Positions 7,845 through 15,189 of a DNA stretch of 48,792 nt are shown one piece after another. The position numbers were made by a program, and so were the translations under genes. Positions within the stretch are counted from its first letter, which is position 1; each line of letters begins with the position of its first letter. The notes beneath the pieces are model-generated. The model did not search any database. It saw only the letters and a list, made by a program, of their open reading frames with translations, and was not told the DNA's origin. This DNA is from a virus: the IMG/VR virus record IMGVR_UViG_3300045243_000038, positions 1-48,792 of that record, one strand, 5' to 3'.

Positions 7845-8162
7845 TCAAGTAAGACTCCAAGCTCCACCCGTCGAGTCACCGACGTAGGCGCTATCGAGGG
7901 TAAACGTCGTCGGTGTTGGCGTCGAGAGTAGCGCATGGTTCACATTATAATCCGTGCGCGACGTTCCACTGATAGTGACATCCGGTATGCCAGTTATCCC
8001 GTGCGGCGCGGCTGTCGTCACGAGCAGTGAAAATGGATCGCCACCATTTTGAACAATGGTCAGAATCGTGTGGGCAGCATCAACGCCACCTCCCGACTGC
8101 CCGACCGGCCGCTTGACCCGCACCGGCCGCTTCAGGCGTCTCGTTCGCACGGCCGTCTCCAC
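7845..8162 (-). CDS. Small beta-domain tail protein
   Basis: The protein has 105 residues from the GTG at 8162, chosen because GAGG lies six bases upstream and the preceding gene stops at 8171; a longer frame exists but would overlap that gene. The N-terminal 25 residues are Arg-rich. The rest resembles the small Ig-like or tail-completion domains that carry a HGITGIPDVTISGT-type turn followed by TFTLDSAYVG. A virion role is likely. Confidence 0.55.
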   Translation of the reverse strand: METAVRTRRLKRPVRVKRPVGQSGGGVDAAHTILTIVQNGGDPFSLLVTTAAPHGITGIPDVTISGTSRTDYNVNHALLSTPTPTTFTLDSAYVGDSTGGAWSLT

Positions 8163-8170
8163 ACGACACC

Positions 8171-8806
8171 TCAGTACATGGCGACAAGCGCGTTGCAACT
8201 CGTGGCAACGCCGCCCGTCGTGAAGGTCAGTTCGAGCTTCTGAAACCCCTTCATGTCCACGACAAGGCACCCGGCATTGGCATCATTGGCCGGCGAGTTG
8301 ATGTCGATGTTTTGCCCGTCCTTCCCGCTCGTACCGACAACAGCGATGGTGTCAGCAAAAAGTTCCGTGGCGAGTACCACCCCGCCGGCCGCACCGTGAG
8401 CGTTAGCCGACACCGTACAGAGGACTTCACACAGAAGCACCGGAATCCACACGGCGTCGGAGACTTCCGGCGGGTACTTGCCGTGCGGCTTCTGCCGGTC
8501 ATAGGCGATGCGCCAGCCGATGACTCGCACCGAGAACGTGTTGTTGTCGGCCCCCACGGCGAACGGGCAGATGATGACAAGGTTCTCGGCAAGGCCACCT
8601 TCGGCCGGGTCAGTGAGGTCGAAGACGGCACTGGTGGTCTGTGCCGCTGCATCGCCGATTCCGGTTGGCTCCGTCACCACACCCGCAGCCGACACCCCCG
8701 CAAGAACACCTTGGCGCGTGGGGAAGCCGTTGTCCGTCGTGTTGGTGCGCCGGGCACGGGTGAAATACTTCGAGAGTGTCTGAAGTGCTACTTGGTTGTC
8801 GGCCAC
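8171..8806 (-). CDS. Virion protein, unrecognised
   Basis: The protein has 211 residues. The GTG start has GGAGGG seven bases upstream, just after the palindrome at 8828. The sequence is strand-rich with long hydrophobic stretches (ENLVIICPFAVG, AVWIPVLLCEVLCTVSA) but no signal peptide, and ends in a strand pair. Position among tail genes suggests a structural protein, such as a decoration or connector accessory. No family is recognised. Confidence 0.65.
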   Translation of the reverse strand: MADNQVALQTLSKYFTRARRTNTTDNGFPTRQGVLAGVSAAGVVTEPTGIGDAAAQTTSAVFDLTDPAEGGLAENLVIICPFAVGADNNTFSVRVIGWRIAYDRQKPHGKYPPEVSDAVWIPVLLCEVLCTVSANAHGAAGGVVLATELFADTIAVVGTSGKDGQNIDINSPANDANAGCLVVDMKGFQKLELTFTTGGVATSCNALVAMY

Positions 8807-8827
8807 GGCTCACCCTCCGGCTGGGTC

Positions 8828-8847
8828 AACTCGCAACGTTGCGGGTT
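8828..8847. repeat. Dispersed palindrome, copy 4 (one mismatch)
   Basis: AACTCGCAACGTTGCGGGTT fills the gap between the membrane-protein gene ending at 8849 and the GTG start at 8806, just upstream of that start's GGAGGG. Confidence 0.95.
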
Positions 8848-8848
8848 G

Positions 8849-9154
8849 TCACTTCTGCGGAACGACCGGCGGGATCGCGGGCATTGGCACCGGAGCGGCC
8901 GGAGCGCACGGGCTCGCCACCACGACGGCTGCACCACACGAGCTAGCACCGCGAGTTCCGGTCAGGAATCGCGGGAACAGCATCGGTCGGCTCTCGGCAC
9001 CGAGAGCCGCGCGACGGTGTTCGACCACTCGCAGCAAGGGACCGGCTTGCGCCGAGAGTGCGCACACGAGCGAGCCCAGGATGAACACCAGGACCGCCAA
9101 GAAGGCGGTGAAAAGGAACCCAAGGTTCCGGTCGAGATCACGGATCAATCCCAT
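8849..9154 (-). CDS. Small membrane protein of the lysis-like group
   Basis: This 101-residue protein starts at the ATG at 9154, with GGAG six bases upstream. Residues 11-32 form one strong membrane helix (LGFLFTAFLAVLVFILGSLVC). The following region has several Arg and Cys residues, and the C-terminus is Pro-rich. With its neighbours it forms a row of short membrane proteins beside a secreted peptidase, as in phage lysis cassettes. A spanin or holin accessory role is possible; nothing in the sequence decides. Confidence 0.6.
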   Translation of the reverse strand: MGLIRDLDRNLGFLFTAFLAVLVFILGSLVCALSAQAGPLLRVVEHRRAALGAESRPMLFPRFLTGTRGASSCGAAVVVASPCAPAAPVPMPAIPPVVPQK

Positions 9155-9323
9155 CGTTAACTCCTGTGATGGTGTTCTTGAAGTCTTCCACCCACGCATC
9201 GTCGACCAACAGCGCTGCGAACGGCAGCACGGCTACGCAGAGAGCCAGAAGTCCCAAGATGACGAGAAAGTACCACCAGTTCGTCTCGAAGCACCAGTTG
9301 TACTCGGGATCGCCTCCGGACAT
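9138..9323 (-). CDS. Short membrane protein overlapping the peptidase gene
   Basis: The protein has 61 residues with a single membrane helix (YFLVILGLLALCVAVLPFAALL, about residues 17-38) and an acidic C-terminus. The ATG at 9323 has GAGG seven bases upstream. The gene begins inside the 3' end of the peptidase gene in another frame, overlapping it by 91 bp, and its own end overlaps the next start by 17 bp. Such nesting is typical of phage lysis genes. A holin-like or spanin-like function is inference. Confidence 0.6.
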   Translation of the reverse strand: MSGGDPEYNWCFETNWWYFLVILGLLALCVAVLPFAALLVDDAWVEDFKNTITGVNDGIDP

Positions 9324-10588
9324 GGCATCCTCGCTGGCGGGGGAGCGGGCGGCGGCACGGGCGGGAACGGAGGAACCGGCGGGATCGGGATGTTGAGGCC
9401 CAGGTCCTTCATCAGTTGAAAGATCGAGGTCTCGATCATCTGGATATTTTTGCTCTGGATCGACATCCACAGCATGAGCACATCCATCATGATCGCCTGC
9501 CAGTTGGGCGCTGCCCCATAGGTCGCCTTCAGGGCCGCCAACATCCGGTCGTGCGCGGCCTGATGCACGGCATCGAGCTGCGGCACGCCGGGCGTCACGG
9601 CCACCAGCACACCGTTCTGGTAGGTCAACGTGCCGCTAAACCCCACGCCGGGCACGGGCGGCTGCGGTGGGACCGGGGGGATTGGCGGAATCGGTGGGAT
9701 CGGCGGCACGGGAGGAGCCGGCGGGAGCATTCCGACCGTGGTGGGGTTCCGCACGTAGGCTTCCGCACAGGTTCCGTCAATCCAATCCTGATCGACAAAA
9801 CCGACCGTATTCCACGTGTAGAGGATGTAGCCGAAGCGGTCGGCGGGCACTGCGGCCGGCAACGGCTGGCCCATCGCCTGATAGCAGAAGGCCGCCGACC
9901 CGTACCCAAAGAGGGGTACACAGTGGTCCGTGTTGGGATAGTCCCCCTTGCCTAACCCGTACCAACCCGACTTGTTCCCGGCCCCGCTCGGCAGCGCGTT
10001 GGCGTCGATGGCGATGTTCACCGGCCCGACGTACAACGCCGCGCTCAAATCGGCCGTCTTCGTGTAATCCACCGAGTAGTAGGAGCCTTCCCGGTATGTC
10101 GCACCACCCACGCTCATGCCCGTCTTTTGCATCACGTCCATGACTTCGGTGAGCGTTGCCCCATTCAGCCAACCGTGCTTCCGCGCGAAGGCGATCACCT
10201 CAGCATCCGTGGCGCACACTTCCTTGTCCGCACCAAGACAGCGGGTTGACCACGCGGCGAGGCTCGCCGCCGTCTGCGCACTCACGCAGTCGCCGTACTG
10301 GTTGTTGCCCCAATAGCTCGTCTTGGGCGGCACGGCGGCGAATTTGTCGGGCGCGGCGAACGCCGGACGAAACTGCGGGACCGCCATCATCTTCGCATTG
10401 GTGGTCCGCTTCGCGCCGCGAGGGAAGCCCTTGGCTGGCGCGGGTGCCGGCTGCGGGGCGGGCTGTGTCGCAACGATCAGGTGTTTCCCGGTGGGGTCGT
10501 TGAACCACTCGACGCCCGGGGGCTGCGCCGGCGCGGCGGCCAGCGGCAGGACGAAGAGACCCAGAACGAGGAACATAACACGGCGCAT
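9233..10588 (-). CDS. Secreted papain-like cysteine peptidase
   Basis: The protein has 451 residues from the ATG at 10588 (GAGGG upstream). Residues 1-21 are a signal peptide (MRRVMFLVLGLFVLPLAAAPA). The papain-type catalytic set is visible: C101 in NNQYGDCVSAQ, H222 in YPNTDHCVPLFGYG and N260 in YTWNTVGFVD. The domain (about 85-290) is followed by a stiff repeat of PP(I/V)PPIPP, a short helical domain, and a second Pro-rich stretch. The last 30 residues share DNA with the following membrane-protein gene. It could act in lysis or on protein-rich layers of a planctomycete envelope; it could also be a virion or surface enzyme. The fold is fairly sure, the role is inferred. Confidence 0.75.
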   Translation of the reverse strand: MRRVMFLVLGLFVLPLAAAPAQPPGVEWFNDPTGKHLIVATQPAPQPAPAPAKGFPRGAKRTTNAKMMAVPQFRPAFAAPDKFAAVPPKTSYWGNNQYGDCVSAQTAASLAAWSTRCLGADKEVCATDAEVIAFARKHGWLNGATLTEVMDVMQKTGMSVGGATYREGSYYSVDYTKTADLSAALYVGPVNIAIDANALPSGAGNKSGWYGLGKGDYPNTDHCVPLFGYGSAAFCYQAMGQPLPAAVPADRFGYILYTWNTVGFVDQDWIDGTCAEAYVRNPTTVGMLPPAPPVPPIPPIPPIPPVPPQPPVPGVGFSGTLTYQNGVLVAVTPGVPQLDAVHQAAHDRMLAALKATYGAAPNWQAIMMDVLMLWMSIQSKNIQMIETSIFQLMKDLGLNIPIPPVPPFPPVPPPAPPPARMPCPEAIPSTTGASRRTGGTFSSSWDFWLSA

Positions 10589-10602
10589 GAAACCCTCAGT
10601 GG

Positions 10603-10875
10603 TTAGTTGACGACTGTGACGATCCCCGCCATCTTGGGGTCGCCGTCCGCGTGGTAAGGGTAGGTGCCGGCGGCCGAGAACGTCCGACTCCACGACACCG
10701 CACCCGAAACGAATATCTGATCCGACTTCGTGCCATCATCGAAGACGATTGTGTGCGGCGGCGCGGTGCGGTTCGTCCACTTGACGAACTGATCCACGCG
10801 AGCGATCACCTCGGCGGGTGAATACCGGCCAACGGTGATCTCGACTTCGACAGGGGGAATGACGGCGGGGTTCAC
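10603..10875 (-). CDS. Cupredoxin-like protein lacking copper ligands
   Basis: The protein has 90 residues from a GTG at 10875. The fold signature of plastocyanin-type domains is clear: FVKWTNRTAPPHTIVFDDG, then FSAAGTYPYHADGDPKMAGIVTVV. In copper-binding relatives the last loop reads Y-x-(Y)-H-C-x-x-H-P-x-M. Here the Cys is Ala and the His is Asp, while the first His (in PPHT) and the Met remain, so normal type 1 copper binding looks lost. There is no signal peptide. It stands between a holin-like gene and the secreted peptidase. A protein-binding rather than redox role is likely; this is inference. Confidence 0.7.
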   Translation of the reverse strand: MNPAVIPPVEVEITVGRYSPAEVIARVDQFVKWTNRTAPPHTIVFDDGTKSDQIFVSGAVSWSRTFSAAGTYPYHADGDPKMAGIVTVVN

Positions 10876-10883
10876 AAGACACC

Positions 10884-11087
10884 TCACGGTCCTGACCACG
10901 AACCTTTCGCCGGTCCATAGCCGAACAGACCAGCAACGGCCAACAACACGATCAGCCCGAACGCGATCCAGACGACAGTTCGCACAATTTCGATCACGGC
11001 GAGTTTCGTCATCGCCCAGTCCAGAAAAAGAGCGATGATCGCACCCACCACAACAATCACCACCAGTTGCAGAAGTTTGCCGATCAT
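10884..11087 (-). CDS. Holin-like two-helix membrane protein
   Basis: This 67-residue protein has two hydrophobic segments (residues 5-23 and 35-56) joined by a short charged turn, and a short polar end. Size and topology fit a small holin. Its ATG overlaps the previous stop as ATGA. With the coiled-coil membrane protein before it and the secreted peptidase after it, it makes up a plausible lysis cassette. Function is predicted from topology and context only. Confidence 0.65.
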   Translation of the reverse strand: MIGKLLQLVVIVVVGAIIALFLDWAMTKLAVIEIVRTVVWIAFGLIVLLAVAGLFGYGPAKGSWSGP

Positions 11088-11356
11088 AGATCACTCTGTT
11101 CGCTTGGAGGATGCACAGCTTCAGTTCTCACCTTCTCGCGTTCAGCCAGAGTCGCGGTTGCCGTGGCTTCACTCCGCGTCGTCGCCACCAAGGCGTCCTT
11201 CATCGAGTTTGTGGCCGTCTCGATTTTCTGCACATTCGTCTCGATCCGCCTTGTCCTCAAGTACAAGACCGCCAACCCGATCAGTGCTGGGATCGAGTTG
11301 ATAAAAGCAGTAACCAACTTGTCCAAGATTTCAACAACGCTGGCGAGGGCGAACAT
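11084..11356 (-). CDS. Membrane-anchored coiled-coil protein (spanin-like)
   Basis: The protein has 90 residues. ATG 11356 is preferred over the adjacent GTG 11359 because GGAG then lies six bases away. A hydrophobic helix (about residues 17-34, FINSIPALIGLAVLYL) is followed by a long charged helix (residues 38-85) with heptad-like spacing, ending in a polar tail. This is the outline of an inner-membrane spanin subunit, though a different accessory role cannot be excluded. It is translationally coupled to the holin-like gene. Confidence 0.6.
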   Translation of the reverse strand: MFALASVVEILDKLVTAFINSIPALIGLAVLYLRTRRIETNVQKIETATNSMKDALVATTRSEATATATLAEREKVRTEAVHPPSEQSDL

Positions 11357-11383
11357 CACCTACTCCTTTTCACGCTTTCCACC

Positions 11384-11403
11384 AACCCGCAACGTTGCGG
11401 GTT
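11384..11403. repeat. Dispersed palindrome, copy 5 (perfect)
   Basis: AACCCGCAACGTTGCGGGTT lies in the gap between the spike gene (stop at 11407) and the spanin-like gene. Confidence 0.95.
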
Positions 11404-11406
11404 GGC

Positions 11407-12978
11407 TCACGGCCGCAGTTGCGATTCCAGATGCTTGACCCGGGCCACCAGTTGTTGCAGCGCCCCCATCATGAGCGGAACCAAATGCTCGTACTCGACA
11501 GTCCAGTTCCCGTGGTCAGGGTTGTCGCACTTCATCCCGGCCCGACACTTCGGGCAGTTCTTCCCGCCCCCGGCGTTGACCACCCACGGGAAGGCGTCGA
11601 TCGTCTCCTGCGCGATGAAGCCGATGTAACGACCCCGGCTGTTGGGGCCGAAGTCTTCGTTGCCGTCAGTGGGCAGATCGTAGGTGTACTCCACGAGCCG
11701 GGGGGCATGGGCCAGGGCGTCGAGCGCATCCCCCTTCCACGCTACCACATCTTTCTTCACGCGCACATCCGACGTGACGTTGATCGAGGCGTTGCCGATG
11801 AAGTAGGCCACCGTGCCGGCCCCGTGGCTCGCCTGCGTGAAGGAAGCGTTCGTCACGTCCGTTGTCGTGAACGCCGTGCAGATGATGGAGCCTGCGGCCG
11901 TCACGTTTGTTGGGGCAGCACCGAGCGAGGTCAAGACGCCGGTGCCCGTGATCCGGAACCGCTCGGTCACCGCCGGCTTGAAGATGATGTTGCCCGCCAG
12001 TGGCGAGCCGCCCGTGCCGACCGCTCCCGTCTGAACGATGGTATCGCCGGACACCCCGCCCGTCTGCGTGCCGTTGCCACCAGAGCCCGAACCGATGGTG
12101 AACGAACCCGACGCGCCACCCGTATTGCCGGAGCCACCGGACGCCGCGCCGCCCGGTCCCGACAAGATCGAGACCGCCCCCGACGCGCCGCCGACATTCG
12201 TACCCGTCGTTGCCGTGATCGCCCCACCCGCTCCGGTGGCAACCGTCAGGGTGCCCGACGCGCCACCCGTGCCCGTGCCCGAGACGGCACCGGAAACGGC
12301 ACCGCCCGCCCCGGTCGTCTCGGCAAAGGCACCGCCGGCACCGCCGGTCGAGGTGACGGTTGCTACCGATTCGGCACCACCGGCCCCCTGTGTGATCGTG
12401 AACGCACCGCCCGCACCGCCCGTGGCGGCCGTGACAGCGGCCGTTGCCACACCACCGGCACCGCTCACCAGTGAATAACCGCCGCCGACCCCACCGACGC
12501 CCGTGGTGGCAATCGTGCTGTTGCCGCCAACGCCACCCGTGGCCGTCAACTCGGCGGTCTGCGCCGTGCCCGGCGAGGTGGCAACGGCCGCAGGCGTTGA
12601 GGGAGTCGGCAGGGCGATGGTCGAGTTCGACAGGAAGTAGGCATCGGCCAGCCGCCAGAGGGAGTTGACGGCGATGAACTGGTAGAACTGGTTGGCGGCC
12701 GAGATCGTGAACGTCGTGTCGCCATTGGCGTTGTACCCGCCCGTCACGGTGACGGTGATCGTGCCGGCGACGACCTTCCCGGTGATCGTGATGATGTCGC
12801 CGTCGGCGGTCGGGGCCGGCAACGTCCGCGTCTCGGCACCCGCCGAGGTCAGGGCACAGACGGCCGGCGAACGGTCAATCCCCAAGACGCCGCCGATGGT
12901 GCCGGCGTTGCCCGGATCGACCAACTGCATGTACAGGTTAGCTTTGTGCCCGTCTTGGAGAATACGTCGAGCCGACAT
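11407..12978 (-). CDS. Tail spike/fibre with peptidase S74 chaperone domain
   Basis: The protein has 523 residues with AGGAGG upstream of its ATG. Residues 1-130 form a strand-rich head domain. Residues 140-330 consist of Gly/Ala/Thr/Ser-rich repeats built on GGAGG or GGASG turns every 20-25 residues, as in trimeric phage fibres. The C-terminal 121 residues are an S74-type intramolecular chaperone: SDVRVKKDV (catalytic-type Ser403 followed by Lys), RYIGFIAQETIDAFP, and a closing amphipathic helix. These domains trimerise the fibre and then cut themselves off. An unusual Cys cluster (CPKCRAGMKC) is inserted in the domain and may bind zinc. Confidence 0.85.
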   Translation of the reverse strand: MSARRILQDGHKANLYMQLVDPGNAGTIGGVLGIDRSPAVCALTSAGAETRTLPAPTADGDIITITGKVVAGTITVTVTGGYNANGDTTFTISAANQFYQFIAVNSLWRLADAYFLSNSTIALPTPSTPAAVATSPGTAQTAELTATGGVGGNSTIATTGVGGVGGGYSLVSGAGGVATAAVTAATGGAGGAFTITQGAGGAESVATVTSTGGAGGAFAETTGAGGAVSGAVSGTGTGGASGTLTVATGAGGAITATTGTNVGGASGAVSILSGPGGAASGGSGNTGGASGSFTIGSGSGGNGTQTGGVSGDTIVQTGAVGTGGSPLAGNIIFKPAVTERFRITGTGVLTSLGAAPTNVTAAGSIICTAFTTTDVTNASFTQASHGAGTVAYFIGNASINVTSDVRVKKDVVAWKGDALDALAHAPRLVEYTYDLPTDGNEDFGPNSRGRYIGFIAQETIDAFPWVVNAGGGKNCPKCRAGMKCDNPDHGNWTVEYEHLVPLMMGALQQLVARVKHLESQLRP

Positions 12979-13032
12979 GGGGTTCCTCCTGGCAAGCCCG
13001 AAGGCCGCACGAGAACCGGGAAGCCATCCGTG

Positions 13033-13866
13033 TTAGGGAAGCACTCCGTTGAAGGTCGTCGGGCCGAGGTAGCCGAGTTCGTACATCCACCCCTCGCGCC
13101 CGAACTGAGCACCACGCCGCCAATCGGAGCGGTCGTAATTCTTGCCCAGCGTCTTCGGCTGGTGCCGGCGGTCATAGTTGATGCTTGCGGCCAGCGCCCG
13201 CAGGTAGTTCGCGTTCTCCGGTCCCGGTTGGTTATCGAGGAAGAGTTCGGCCGCCGCTCGGGCCGCCGCCTTGAACGTCTCCGCGTGTGCCGCACCGCCG
13301 TAGGGGAACGGGTTCAGGCTCGTGAGGTAGTCTGGCAGGATCGAGTATCGCACCCGCAGTGTGTAATCCTCCGTCGCCTGCGGATAAACGTACAACTCGC
13401 TCCGGCTGCTCCGCGTCGCCGTCGTGCCCTTCAGAATCCGTTCGGCCGCCATGATCGGCCTACCCGTGGCACTCGGCACCATCGCGTACCGCTCGTCCAG
13501 TTGCGCCTCACTGACGATGGGGACCGGCATGAACAAGCCGCCCTGCGGACTCGTCACCCGCGAGACCGCAAACTCGCCCTCGAACCCGCCGAAGTCGTCG
13601 GGCAGGTGCGAGCTACGCGTACCTGTCAGGAACGGGATGTCGGCGGCGGGCCGCAGGAACGACCACTGGTAAGCCGTGTCGCGGGGATCGACACTGGCTT
13701 GAAAGTAAATGTTCCGCAGGCACGTCTCGACGCACGACTTGATGTCGCGCTGCTTGGCTGGTGTCCACGCCTCTTCGTCGTTATCCGGTCCTCTGCCCCA
13801 GCCCAAAAACCAACCAACCTCCCCTTGGAGGTCGGTGAGTTTCAGCGCTAGGGTGGACTCAGGCAC
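13033..13866 (-). CDS. Head-tail adaptor/connector protein
   Basis: The protein has 277 residues. The GTG start at 13866 follows GAGGAG next to a palindrome. The composition and phrases (EVGWFLGWGR near the N-terminus, WSFLRP, HLPDDFGGFEGEFAV, YVYPQATEDYTLRVRYSILPDYL, then a helical C-terminus) match the neck or adaptor proteins that attach below the portal in podovirus-like phages. It lies between the capsid genes and the spike and lysis genes. The exact ring (adaptor or stopper) cannot be told from sequence alone. Confidence 0.65.
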   Translation of the reverse strand: MPESTLALKLTDLQGEVGWFLGWGRGPDNDEEAWTPAKQRDIKSCVETCLRNIYFQASVDPRDTAYQWSFLRPAADIPFLTGTRSSHLPDDFGGFEGEFAVSRVTSPQGGLFMPVPIVSEAQLDERYAMVPSATGRPIMAAERILKGTTATRSSRSELYVYPQATEDYTLRVRYSILPDYLTSLNPFPYGGAAHAETFKAAARAAAELFLDNQPGPENANYLRALAASINYDRRHQPKTLGKNYDRSDWRRGAQFGREGWMYELGYLGPTTFNGVLP

Positions 13867-13877
13867 TCCAACTCCTC

Positions 13878-13897
13878 AACCCGCAACGTTGCGGGTT
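13878..13897. repeat. Dispersed palindrome, copy 6 (perfect)
   Basis: AACCCGCAACGTTGCGGGTT overlaps the stop of the gene ending at 13897 and abuts the GAGGAG of the adaptor gene. Confidence 0.95.
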
Positions 13898-14364
13898 CAC
13901 TCGTCCTCGTCCGGCGTGTTGTCTTCCGGCGGCAGTTCCGGATCGGGCGGGTTCACCGGCCGCGCACCGGCCGCTTCGATCACCGAGACGAGCCACGCCA
14001 TGTCCGGCACGAGCCGGGCCGGCACCGAGGGGATGAACAGGTTCCGCTTCACCTCGTCCGGGTTGTCGAGCGCCAGTTCGGTGAAGAACGACTTGATCTC
14101 CCCGAACTTGGTAATGTCGGCACCCTTCAGGTCAACGCCCTTGTCCACCAGTTCGCAGAGCCACAGGCACTCCGACACGACCAACCCGGCCAGCCGGCGG
14201 ATGACGCGCTCCTCAACGTCCTTGTGCTTCACCCGGCCGCCGTAGAGCCGCACGAGTTCCGCACTCCGGCGGCGGATGTCCAAGTACCGCTCCTTCGGCT
14301 TCTTGACGATCTTTTCCCGCTTGGGCTGCTGTTCAGCCGCCGGAAGCATTTCGGCAGAGGCCAT
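13897..14364 (-). CDS. Helical protein of the structural block
   Basis: The protein has 155 residues: a basic N-terminal 30 (KREKIVKKPKERY), a helical middle with few Gly or Pro residues, and an acidic Pro-rich tail ending EDNTPDEDE. No family is recognised. It begins three bases after the preceding stop. An assembly or structural role is inferred from position. Confidence 0.65.
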   Translation of the reverse strand: MASAEMLPAAEQQPKREKIVKKPKERYLDIRRRSAELVRLYGGRVKHKDVEERVIRRLAGLVVSECLWLCELVDKGVDLKGADITKFGEIKSFFTELALDNPDEVKRNLFIPSVPARLVPDMAWLVSVIEAAGARPVNPPDPELPPEDNTPDEDE

Positions 14365-14367
14365 GAC

Positions 14368-14823
14368 TCAGTACCCGCCCTTCGTGCTCTGGTAGGAGAA
14401 GTGGGTGGACCCACCGCTCTTGGTCGAGTGTTTGCCCGTGTGATGCGCGCCGATCTTGCCGGACGCCCCGTGGGTCGAACCCTTGCGACCCTTCTTTCGC
14501 ATCCGCATCCCGGCCTTCATCTTGCCGGTCGGCCCTTTCTGCTTGGACGTGCCCACCTGCGTCACGTCCGCCGTGCCTTCCGACGACGACACCTTGCTGC
14601 TACCATCGGGAGCAGACGGCCGACCGGGACCGGGCGTGGTGGTCGGGTAACGGTAGAGACCCTTGTTCGGCCCCTTGCCCTTTGAGCTGCGTGCCATCGT
14701 CTTCCCCTTCTTGCCGACGTGGGCTGGGAGCTTGCCAGGGTTATCGAACCCATGCTTCTTGACCCACGCGTGCCCGAACTTGGCGTTCAAGTAGGCACGC
14801 TGGGCTTGCGACTTCGCCGGCAT
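14368..14823 (-). CDS. Basic low-complexity protein with MPAKSQAQ start
   Basis: The protein has 151 residues. The start MPAKSQAQRAYLNAKFGHAW resembles small phage proteins of the DUF3008 type. The rest is Lys/Gly/Ser/Thr-rich and strongly basic, ending in His/Ser/Thr repeats. A DNA-binding or internal head protein is possible. GGGAG lies five bases before the ATG and is part of a long inverted repeat in the leader (14828-14912), so translation may be controlled by RNA folding. Confidence 0.65.
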   Translation of the reverse strand: MPAKSQAQRAYLNAKFGHAWVKKHGFDNPGKLPAHVGKKGKTMARSSKGKGPNKGLYRYPTTTPGPGRPSAPDGSSKVSSSEGTADVTQVGTSKQKGPTGKMKAGMRMRKKGRKGSTHGASGKIGAHHTGKHSTKSGGSTHFSYQSTKGGY

Positions 14824-14827
14824 GAAA

Positions 14828-14912
14828 ACTCCCGGCTGACGGGGCGGCTATCGGGTGACACGCCCGGGGGGCCGAAAGCGCTTGGCCCCTCCGTCGTCCC
14901 CGGGCCGGGAGT
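14828..14912 (-). promoter_or_regulatory. Structured 5' leader hiding a ribosome site
   Basis: Nine-base arms ACTCCCGGC (14828-14836) and GCCGGGAGT (14904-14912) can pair. On the minus-strand transcript the arm next to the start codon contains the GGGAG of the gene at 14823. Inside is a second hairpin, GGGGCC (14868-14873) with GGCCCC (14884-14889), loop of ten bases. The arrangement resembles a translational switch; the trigger is unknown. Confidence 0.5.
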
Positions 14913-14913
14913 G

Positions 14914-15177
14914 TCAACTCGCAACGTTGCGGGTTGAGCCAGGGGGAGCCGGCGAGCAATAACTGTAAACCTCAAGCGCCGCGTCCGCCGCCTTTTCACC
15001 ACCAAGGCCGGCATCGCAAAGCTTCTTGATGGCACCACACACCTTGTCGATCTCGGTGGCGAAGTCCAACCCAGCCGGCGGCGGCTCCGGATCGGGCGTC
15101 GGGTCGGGCGTCGGATCATCCGGCCCCAGATCATCCAGTTCGGTCGGTGCCGTCTTCGTCGCCTTCTTCTTCGACAT
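14914..15177 (-). CDS. Small acidic/Pro-rich protein ending in the palindrome
   Basis: The protein has 87 residues. The N-terminus is Lys-rich, then comes a stretch of Asp/Pro repeats (PDPTPDPEPPP), then a helical region with three Cys residues. Its last seven residues (STRNVAS) and stop codon are encoded by a copy of the dispersed palindrome. GGAG lies before the ATG. Function unknown; the gene precedes the leader of the basic protein. Confidence 0.65.
   Translation of the reverse strand: MSKKKATKTAPTELDDLGPDDPTPDPTPDPEPPPAGLDFATEIDKVCGAIKKLCDAGLGGEKAADAALEVYSYCSPAPPGSTRNVAS
14916..14935. repeat. Dispersed palindrome, copy 7 (one mismatch)
   Basis: AACTCGCAACGTTGCGGGTT forms the last codons of the minus-strand gene ending at 14914 and supplies part of its stop. 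Confidence 0.95.
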
Positions 15178-15189
15178 GGTTCACTCCGG

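Noticed and set aside
9138-10588. Programmed frameshift joining the peptidase to the membrane protein
   Set aside because: The membrane protein has its own start and ribosome site, and no slippery sequence was noticed at the overlap.
10603-11094. Longer version of the cupredoxin-like protein starting at 11094
   Set aside because: The added part would overlap the holin-like gene completely and reads as Arg/Cys-rich out-of-frame sequence.
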